The position numbers were made by a program, and so were the translations under genes. Below are positions 51,953-58,386 of a stretch of 58,386 nucleotides of DNA, piece by piece (position 1 is the stretch's first letter; each line of letters begins with the position of its first letter). The stretch covers positions 1 through 58,386 of the forward strand of contig QAKM01000093.1 of NCBI GenBank assembly GCA_003343805.1, given 5' to 3'. The notes below the pieces were generated by a model. That model made no database searches. It saw only the letters and a program-made list of their open reading frames with translations, and was not told where the DNA came from. This DNA comes from Bacillota bacterium. Lineage in GTDB: Bacteria > Bacillota > Clostridia > Christensenellales > Borkfalkiaceae.

Positions 51953-52005
51953 ATGATAGCACATCGGACTGTTTTATTCTATCAAAATTGTTGGAACGAT
52001 GACAA
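51953..52005 (-). promoter_or_regulatory. Activator-type promoter of the glucuronate operon (AraC element 3)
   Basis: Minus strand: TTGTCAT, 9 nt, AATTTTGATAGAA, 18 nt, TATCAT. Same words and spacing as 38129-38181, 36 nt before the uxuB start. No conventional -35 is present. Confidence 0.75.
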
Positions 52006-52032
52006 ATTTTTGTTTTTTTCTTGCCGTGAGGG

Positions 52033-52860
52033 TCAATTTCCGCCGAGATCGCGCAAGAAAGCCGCTTTGAGGCGGGCCTCCTCCCCTTCCGCGTTTCCAT
52101 CTTTGACAAGTTCGAGGAAGGCGGGGAGCTGCGCCCACGAGGCTTCCTCGCTTCTTACGAGAATGGGATAGAAGAGGACGCCGTTTTCGCCTGCCGCCCT
52201 CTCGTCGCCCGGGGCGTCGCCGCACATGACGGCGTTTTGGGGCGCGCACCCCTTTTTGAGGAGCTCGGCGATGCAGTGGGCTTTGGAGCCGTCCTGCTGG
52301 GTCGTGAGGACGTCGACGTGAGCAAGGAGGCCGCAGCGCACCCACTCCTCCTCCACTGCCGCATAGTTGGCGCTGGAGACGACGGCGATATCGAAGGACT
52401 TGTGCGCCTCTTCGAGGACGGCGCGGACGCCGCGGAAGGCGGTTTTTTCGTCGTCGGTGAGTTCCCCGATCGCCTTGTTGACGGCGCGCGACCAGGAGAG
52501 CGCCTTCGAAAAGACGGAGTTTTCGGCGGCGTGGACCTCGACGGCGCGCTCGGAAAGTTCTTTGCTCGTCTACGCCCATCGGGAGAATGCCGCGACGTTT
52601 TGATCGTCGGGGAAGAGCTCCGTCAGAATGTGGGCAAGGCCCAAGAAGCGGTTGATGCCGCGCGTCATGGAAAAGAGGTTGATCTCGTTCCAGCGCTTTA
52701 AGGCGGCGTCGCGGCCCGCGCCCAAGCCCCACTCGTCGGCAAAACAGGGGCCGAAACAGCGGAAGTGCTTGATGTTCATGGTGTCCATCGCGCAGCCGTC
52801 GCTGTCGACGCAGAGAAGGAAGGGCTTGCGGCGGACAAACTCATGCAGCGAATGCGCCAT
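52033..52860 (-). pseudogene. HAD family hydrolase interrupted by an in-frame amber codon
   Basis: A 275-codon frame of HAD phosphatase type, open on both sides of a single TAG at 52570-52572 (codon 97). The first part has the nucleophile motif CVDSDGCAMDT (Asp19, Asp21); the second has DIAVVSSANYAAVEEEW (motif II) and VMCGDAPGDERAA (motif IV). Family members read WVDE around the break; here TGG GCG TAG ACG AGC could come from small compensating indels, since GTA GAC GAG (VDE) is present one register over. It follows GH3 by 2 nt and would have acted on a phosphorylated small molecule. Nonsense mutation or sequence error. Confidence 0.75.
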
Positions 52861-52862
52861 CG

Positions 52863-54641
52863 CTAAAACCTCGTGTCGAGCATACCGCAGAAGGCATCGA
52901 CGGGAGAGACGCCCGTAAATTCGCTCTTGCCTTCGAGTTTATCGAGGAAGGCGTCGACGGTCGCTTCGTTTGCATCGTAGCAGTTGACGAAGGTCTTGAT
53001 CTGCGGCACGTCCACCAAGTGGAAGGGGCAGTTGAAGGAGACGAAAACAGTCGGGATCTCGTTGACGTACCAGGGGTTATCCCACCCGCCCTTACTGATC
53101 GCCCATTCGAGGCGCTGCGTCGTGCGCATGGTCGAGGAGACGTTCGCATAGCAGAGGACGAGGTCGTAGTTGTCGGTGAGCGCCGAGACGGACTGTTTGA
53201 GGCCGTAAGCGCCCCTGTTGCCCTTCTGCGAGAGGAGCTTGGTCGCTTCATCGCCGCCCTTTTGCATGAGCTCGACGATCTTGGCGACGGGGTCGACGTA
53301 CTCGGTGACCGCAAAACCGCGCGCCTCCAGCTTCTCTTTGAGCTGGTTTTTGAGCCTGGAGCCGTCTGCGCCCATGCCGGCGCGCGCCAGGATGGGGCTC
53401 GGGTGAGGGCCGACGGAGACCAAAAGGATGCGCTTGTACTTTTCGGGCGTGACGGGGAAGATGTCCTCGGTATGCTTGACGAGCGTCACAGCCTTCTCCG
53501 CGACCTCCTTGGCGATCTCCTTATATTCAGGCCTGCCGATGGCGGAAAGTCCCTCTTTGGCGGGGAATTTGTCAAGCGTAAAAGCGTTGAGCCCGACGAT
53601 GCACTTGAGCGCGAGGATGCGGCGGAGGGCATCATGCAGGCGCTCCTCCGTGAGGATGCCCTTGTCGTACGCTTCCGTCATGTATCGGGTGTCCTCTTCG
53701 ATGTCGTTGTAGAAGAGGAACATATCGATGCCCGCCATGATGGCGCCCGGGACGAGCTCGCTGCGCTTTGCCCTGCCCGTGAGGCCGACCATGTGCGAGG
53801 CATCCGAGACGATGAGCCCGTTGAAGCCGAGCTTGCCGCGGAGAAGATCGCCCAAAAGCTCCTTGGAGAGGGTGGCAGGCTTCAGATCCTCGTCCTTGAG
53901 CCCGGGGCAAAAGTGGCGCTGGTAGGCGGGCATCATGATGTGCCCCGGCATCACTGCCTGCACGCCCGCTTCGATCATGCCCTTGTAGACTTTGCCGTAA
54001 CTACGATCCCACTCCTCCATCGAGAGCGCGTTGACGGAGGTGGCGATGTGGGGGTCGCGCTCGTCCGAGCCGTCGCCCGGGAAGTGCTTCATCGCGCAGA
54101 CGATGCCGCTTTCGGAGATGCCGCGGAAATATTCCTTGCTCACGGTGTCCGCGTCCTTCCCCCATCCGCGCACGGAGATGCCGGGATTGTGCCAATTGGT
54201 GACAAGGTCGACGATGGGCGCGAATGCCCAATTGGAGCCCGTCGCCTTGGTTTCGATGCCGCAGATGCGGCCGAGTTCGTAGGCGTACTTCGTGTCGCCC
54301 GTGGCGGCGACCTTCATCTCGTTGCCGATAAAAGTGCCATCTTTGCTGGCGCCGTTGCCGCCCGATTCGACGTTGACGGCGGAAAGGACGGGAATTTTCG
54401 AACATTTCTGGAAGTTGTAGTTCATCTCCCACATCTCTTCCTTGGAACGGGGGTTGAAGCGGATGCCGCCCATGTGCATACGGGAGACTTCCTCTTGAAC
54501 GTCCTCTTCCTTGTTGGAGCCCGTGAGATGGATGAAGAGCTGACCTATTTTTTCCTCTTTCGTCATGTGGGCGATGGTGTCTTCCACCCAGGAAATTTGT
54601 TCGTCGGTGAGACAGAAGGGTTTTGCTTTTAAGTTGACCAT
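52863..54641 (-). CDS. GH3 beta-N-acetylhexosaminidase-like (NagZ-type, two-domain)
   Basis: A 592-residue GH3 enzyme lacking the Fn3-like third domain. KHFPGDGSDERDPH at 185-198 matches the NagZ loop KHFPGHGxxxxDxH, whose His (here His198) is the acid/base in that subgroup; nucleophile Asp280 is in LIVSDASHM. The second His of the KHFPGHG motif is Asp190 here. Residues about 390-592 are an alpha/beta sandwich. No signal peptide. Start at 54641 has poor ribosome-site evidence; a TTG at 54689 lies inside the upstream hairpin. Activity on N-acetylated amino sugars is likely but not certain. Confidence 0.85.
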   Translation of the reverse strand: MVNLKAKPFCLTDEQISWVEDTIAHMTKEEKIGQLFIHLTGSNKEEDVQEEVSRMHMGGIRFNPRSKEEMWEMNYNFQKCSKIPVLSAVNVESGGNGASKDGTFIGNEMKVAATGDTKYAYELGRICGIETKATGSNWAFAPIVDLVTNWHNPGISVRGWGKDADTVSKEYFRGISESGIVCAMKHFPGDGSDERDPHIATSVNALSMEEWDRSYGKVYKGMIEAGVQAVMPGHIMMPAYQRHFCPGLKDEDLKPATLSKELLGDLLRGKLGFNGLIVSDASHMVGLTGRAKRSELVPGAIMAGIDMFLFYNDIEEDTRYMTEAYDKGILTEERLHDALRRILALKCIVGLNAFTLDKFPAKEGLSAIGRPEYKEIAKEVAEKAVTLVKHTEDIFPVTPEKYKRILLVSVGPHPSPILARAGMGADGSRLKNQLKEKLEARGFAVTEYVDPVAKIVELMQKGGDEATKLLSQKGNRGAYGLKQSVSALTDNYDLVLCYANVSSTMRTTQRLEWAISKGGWDNPWYVNEIPTVFVSFNCPFHLVDVPQIKTFVNCYDANEATVDAFLDKLEGKSEFTGVSPVDAFCGMLDTRF

Positions 54642-54670
54642 AATGTATTCCTTTTTTTTGTTTTGTTGGG

Positions 54671-54708
54671 AGAACAGCACGTTCGGCAACTGCCGGACGT
54701 GCCGTTCT
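54671..54708 (-). other. Intercistronic hairpin after the solute-binding protein gene
   Basis: AGAACAGCACGT / ACGTGCCGTTCT pair at 11 of 12 positions, with an inner CGGCA / TGCCG stem. No T tract. Same position relative to its binding-protein gene as 29091-29111. Confidence 0.6.
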
Positions 54709-54735
54709 TCAGGGGGTATAGAAATGAAGAGGAGT

Positions 54736-56794
54736 TTAGCCGTTGAGAGAATGATAGACGTTGTTGAGCATATTGGTGATCTGGTCTACCTGGCAGGTCT
54801 TTTTGAGGGATTGATACCAGCTGTCCCACGAGGAGAGCGGGCGGGAGCTGTCTCCCTTGATGAACTTGGGGATGTCCACCGCGAGAGCGTTGCGCAGTTC
54901 GGCGAGCTTATCTTCGTAGATGTCGTACTGGTCGGGCGTCAGCTGGCCGTAGAAGGACTTAGTGAGATACTCGGAGGGCGTGAAGTAGTTCCAAAGATAT
55001 TCGCGCACCTGGTGTTCGTCCATCTGTTCGCGGAGAGCGACAAAGGCTTCAAAGCCGAACATACGCTTGCAGGTCGTATAGTACTCCTGCTCGGTGGTGA
55101 GCTGAGGGCCCTCGTTCAGGTAGTACTCCCCTTTGCCTCCGTCGGGATCGGGGTTGTAGACGGTGATGCCTTCGGGATAGCCGACATCGGCGTAGATCTC
55201 CTTGACGCCGTCCTGCGAGGCATCCAGCATCTCCTTGGAGAGCCCCCTGCCTTTCATGACGCTGTACTCTTCCGTATAGCAGGCGTCGAGCAGGGTGAAC
55301 ATGGCGGCAAGATCCTTGCCGTTCTTTTCGGCGTCCGTCGTGACCATGATGGAGTTGACCTCGGGCTGCATACAGTAGAAGGTGTAAGGCTTGACATACT
55401 GCTGTTCGGGCGCGCCGTACTTATCGTTGATGGGATAGGGCATCCCTTCGACATAGATGCCCTCCGTCGTCGGCGTACCCATATCCATGCCGTCGAAGAG
55501 CTGATCGTTCATGCCGAGGTAGAGGCCGACATAGCCCTGACGGACGGTGTTTTCGTCGCTGCGCCAGAAGAGTTCGTCGTTGGTCTGGAAGTTGGGGTCG
55601 ATCCAGCCGTTTGCGTACCACTTGTTCATCGTCTCGACATACGTCTTGAAGGCGGGTTCGTCCGCACCAAAGATGACGTTTTCGCTCGCTGCGTCCGTCT
55701 GCCACTCGACGCCCGTTCCGCCGAAGGAGGAGACGAGGTTGCCGGTCAGGATATATCCCGCCTGATACATGCTCATGGGATAGCCCTGCGTATAGCCGAG
55801 GCCCGCACGCGCCGCCTGCATCACATCGAGCAGCCACTCCCAATCGGAGAGCGTCGCCGCCCACTGACCCTGATAGGTCGTGAAGTCGCGTTCAAGCGAG
55901 GAGAAGGCGCCCTCTTCGAGTTCAGTCGCTCGCTGCTCGGAATAGGAAGCGTACTCGCCGTGTATATAGTCATAGAGCGCCTGATCGTAAGTGAAGGTAC
56001 CCGTACCCGTCGCCGAGCCGTCCGACGTATATTTGAGGCCGTACCAGCTGGGGAATACAACGCCGTCCGACCAGGTACGGCCGCCGTCGGCATCCGTCTG
56101 CCAGCCCCAGTCGGGATGAGCTTCCGCAAAGGTCTGCTCCCCTACCGTGCCGTCCTCCGAGAATACTTTTCCGTATTCGAGCAGCCAATCCTTGCGGTAC
56201 TGATAGCCGTAATAGTATTCGTAGACGTTCTCCTGGAAGGTATAGAGCTGAAGATACTTCTTTTCGCCGTTCACCGTCGAGGTGACCAGGTTCCCGACGC
56301 CCAGGTCCTCAACGAATTTGAGGTAGTTGGGCATATAGTGTTCCACCCACCAGGTGAGGTCGAGGAGCTTGCCGCTCTCGTACATGGATGGTGAGCACCG
56401 TTTCGGAGGCGTAATCAAGCTCGAGGATGTCCACCTCGCCACTGCCGAGCGCGGTGATCCAGCTATTCTGCTCCTGTCCCGTCGTCGCCGCCTGGAAGCG
56501 GAGAGCGACGCTGTTGGTGACTTCCCCGCCCTGCGTGTAGCTGCCGTCTGAGCCCGAAGCCGACTTATAGGTATAGGGATCTTTGGTGAGATAGAGAACG
56601 CCGGGGTTCTGGTCGTAGCTGTCATAGACGCCGCCCACGCCCGTGCCGTCCGCCGTATGGATCCAATAGGTAAAGGTACGCTCGGGATCGGCATTGTTGG
56701 ATACGATGTCCCCCGTTCCCCCGCACGCCGCCGCACTCACAAGGGTGACTGCCGTAAGAGCAAGCGAAGCTGCCGCCAGATAGTTCTTCTTCAT
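54736..56794 (-). pseudogene. Frameshifted ABC solute-binding lipoprotein
   Basis: The signal peptide (MKKNYLAAASLALTAVTLVS, lipobox AAAC, Cys24) and first 130 residues read in one frame to DYASETVLT; the rest (MYESGKLLDLTWWVEHY onward, ending at 54736) continues in another. The break is a tandem CCAT-CCAT on the minus strand (56384-56391): removing one CCAT joins the frames into about 684 residues. It is a CUT1-type large binding protein distinct from 29126-31114, with no permease genes beside it in the window. Either a 4-nt duplication inactivated it or the sequence is wrong there. Confidence 0.85.
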
Positions 56795-56818
56795 AAAACG
56801 TTTCTCCTTGCAAAATTT

Positions 56819-56842
56819 CGGGGCGGCGGCTTTGCCGCCCCG
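56819..56842 (-). other. Intercistronic hairpin after the terminal lipoprotein gene
   Basis: CGGGGCGGC / GCCGCCCCG, 9-bp stem, 6-nt loop, followed on the minus strand by AAATTTTG. Weak terminator or mRNA-end protector. Confidence 0.55.
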
Positions 56843-56856
56843 TGGGAATGCTCCGC

Positions 56857-58386
56857 TCAGCCGAGGACGCCGACGAGCGTGTTGGGCCCCGTAAACTCAA
56901 CGGGGTTGCCGCTGATCCCGAGGGAAATGACGATGCCGACTTCCTGCAGTTTAGAAGGATCGGACGAAACAGGCTCCTGCCCTTCCAACGTGACGGTGAG
57001 AGCATAGTTCGCAAACGACCAGGCGCCCGTCGAGATCTGCGTATCGCCCATCGAGACGGCGCAGGTGTTGTCCTCATACAGCGAGAGCGTCAGGACGAAA
57101 CTTCCGCCGCCGCCCGTGAGCGTGCCGAGGACTTCAGGTGCCGCGGGCTTGGCTGCTTGCAGTTTTGCAAGGTCGGTATAAGAGAAGTCGAAGGTGACGG
57201 ACTGTTCGGGGATGCGGTCGCTGAGGACGCCCGTCCAGGTGACGTGCGCACCATTCTCATCGATGGCGTAAGTGAATGCACCCGAAGAGGTGTTCTCAAA
57301 GACGATCTGCGGAGATCGAAGCGTCCAGTCGGTGGCGATCCCCACGGAGCTTCCCATGACGCTTGCGGAAAGAACGGCCGAGCAGTCACTCTTAAAGGTG
57401 AGCGTGAAGGGAATTTCGATACCCACGTTGACAGAGGCATTGCCGACGACAAGATCGGAAACTTCGCCCGAGGTGACTTCCTCGTAGGGGATGAGTTCGA
57501 GGGTGACGGTGCCGTTCGTGAAGTTCGCGGACGAGCCATCTTCGGCGATGGTCAGTTTGCCGACTTCGGCGCCCGAGAAGGTATCGTTGAGGGTATAGGT
57601 ATTGCCCTCCTGCACATATTTGCCGTTCCATTCGTTGGTGCCGCCGAGAAGGTTGCCTTCAAAGCTCTTATGGGTGATGAGGAGGGTAAAGTCGGAGATG
57701 ACCGCCCCTTCTTCCGCATCGGCGGGGATGTCGCTCTCGTTCTTGAGCATAAAGCGGTAAAGTTCGATGGGCGCCTCGTCCTCCGTCGTGAAGTCACGGA
57801 GAGACGAGTGGCTGAGCGTGCGCGTCGCCTGATCGAACTTATAGTTGTAGATCATGTCGCTCTCGCTGTCGTAGGCGAGGGCGTTTGCGGGCGTGCCGTA
57901 CGCATAGCCGACGGCGGGCGAGGGAAGATCGTCTTCCGCTTCCGCGCTTGCATTGACGGTGATGGGCTCGGTCTTTGCTTCGTCCGCCCAGAAATAGATG
58001 GCGGCATCAAAGGTGAGCCATTCGCACTTCCCCTTTCCGTCCGCTTCCGCCGCGGGATCGATGATGGTACCGTCCGGAGCGGTCGCCGCCGTCGTGATGG
58101 ATTCCTCCTTCACTTCATACCAGCCTTTATAGGAGACGGGGAAGCCCGAAAGATAGGCGGTGCCGTCCTCGTAAAGCTTGATGAGGGCCTCGTGCGAGCT
58201 GTCCATCTGATTGCTGAACACGCCGTCGGTGATCTTGACTTCCTCTTCGGGAGGCGTGACGGGCTCGCCGCCCATATCCTCGCCGCAGTTGTCGCACTTG
58301 CCGTCGTTGTTGTTGTCGACGTGCTCGGTGCAGGGGGTATCGGGATCATCGGGATCCTTGGGATCGGTGCAGGCCGCAAGGAGCCC
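56857..58386 (-). CDS. Large beta-rich surface lipoprotein (N-terminus outside the window)
   Basis: The frame is open to the window edge: the last bases encode GLLAAC, the lipobox, so only the signal peptide is missing. The start codon suggested at 58275 is internal. After the lipid-Cys comes CTEHVDNNNDGKCDNCG, the same C-x2-H ... C-x2-C motif as in 27082-29067, then about 460 residues of beta-strand modules with Thr/Ser/acidic bias. No catalytic motif. Encoded directly before the second solute-binding protein. A role as glycan-capturing partner of the transporter is inferred from this repeated pairing. Confidence 0.75.
   Translation of the reverse strand, partial: GLLAACTDPKDPDDPDTPCTEHVDNNNDGKCDNCGEDMGGEPVTPPEEEVKITDGVFSNQMDSSHEALIKLYEDGTAYLSGFPVSYKGWYEVKEESITTAATAPDGTIIDPAAEADGKGKCEWLTFDAAIYFWADEAKTEPITVNASAEAEDDLPSPAVGYAYGTPANALAYDSESDMIYNYKFDQATRTLSHSSLRDFTTEDEAPIELYRFMLKNESDIPADAEEGAVISDFTLLITHKSFEGNLLGGTNEWNGKYVQEGNTYTLNDTFSGAEVGKLTIAEDGSSANFTNGTVTLELIPYEEVTSGEVSDLVVGNASVNVGIEIPFTLTFKSDCSAVLSASVMGSSVGIATDWTLRSPQIVFENTSSGAFTYAIDENGAHVTWTGVLSDRIPEQSVTFDFSYTDLAKLQAAKPAAPEVLGTLTGGGGSFVLTLSLYEDNTCAVSMGDTQISTGAWSFANYALTVTLEGQEPVSSDPSKLQEVGIVISLGISGNPVEFTGPNTLVGVLG

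Noticed and set aside
52570..52572. Amber recoding (pyrrolysine or suppressor) in the HAD gene
   Set aside because: No pyl genes or special downstream structure are visible, and local indels explain the stop more simply.
56384..56391. Phase-variable repeat switching the second solute-binding protein
   Set aside because: Only two CCAT units are present, too few for slipped-strand switching; a one-off duplication or error is more likely.
1..58386. CRISPR arrays, tRNA/rRNA genes, transposases, phage genes or an integration site
   Set aside because: I looked for regularly spaced repeats, tRNA-like cloverleaf ends and transposase or integrase motifs and found none.

Overview
The window is a dense, GC-rich, almost gap-free glycan-utilisation region. 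It has CUT1-type sugar ABC permeases without a dedicated ATPase, large substrate-binding lipoproteins, AraC/LysR/TetR regulators, Gram-positive style ribosome-binding sites and near-consensus sigma-A promoters. This suggests an uncultured, probably gut-dwelling, low-redundancy Clostridia/Firmicutes genome; the lineage is an inference. There is no rRNA, tRNA, CRISPR array or transposase.

Layout. 1-4.7 kb: an AraC regulator, then a left-truncated GH39 gene translationally coupled to a GH123-like hydrolase and an HSL-type esterase. 4.65-7.54 kb: a small module (alpha/beta hydrolase, frameshifted cyclophilin-like lipoprotein, divergent LysR) bracketed by two identical 31-nt terminators. 7.6-27.0 kb (minus strand): SGNH esterase, KDPG aldolase, two GH2, KDG kinase, GH43, a dehydrogenase-CMD fusion, GH3, GH43, GH78 and an unassigned alpha/beta hydrolase, with non-coding repeat clusters between some genes. 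27.1-33.2 kb (minus): surface lipoprotein, solute-binding lipoprotein and two permeases, divergent from an AraC gene (33.4-34.6 kb). 34.7-38.1 kb: GH3 and a nucleoside-hydrolase-like gene. 38.2-42.5 kb: a heterodimeric ABC exporter with its divergent TetR. 42.6-42.7 kb: a candidate small RNA. 42.9-51.9 kb (minus): a glucuronate operon, uxuB-GH43-uxaC-GH43-uxuA-GH78-eda. 52.0-58.4 kb (minus): lipoprotein (cut by the window end), frameshifted solute-binding protein, GH3 and a HAD gene with an in-frame amber codon.

How it works together (inference). Only the lipoproteins carry export signals; the glycoside hydrolases have none. Oligosaccharides would therefore be captured at the surface, imported by the ABC transporter and trimmed in the cytoplasm by rhamnosidases (GH78), GH43, GH2 and GH3 enzymes and esterases. 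Released glucuronate would pass through UxaC, UxuB, UxuA, KdgK and Eda to pyruvate and glyceraldehyde-3-phosphate. uxaA and uxaB are absent, which points to glucuronate rather than galacturonate. Rhamnosidases, two GH43 enzymes resembling exo-beta-1,3-galactanases and a glucuronate pathway together fit arabinogalactan or gum-type glycans; glucuronoxylan is an alternative.

The most interesting signal is regulatory. Two 7-nt half-sites 20 nt apart, at fixed distance from a -10 box, occur before the transport operon (overlapping the araC -35), the GH3/nucleoside-hydrolase operon and the glucuronate operon. A weaker match precedes the candidate small RNA, which has a C-rich, anti-Shine-Dalgarno-like loop. 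This looks like an AraC regulon that includes a small RNA. Other notable points are a roughly 110-bp repeat placed right at gene stop codons, a duplicated gene-tail-plus-promoter cassette flanking a GH43 gene, and four damaged genes.
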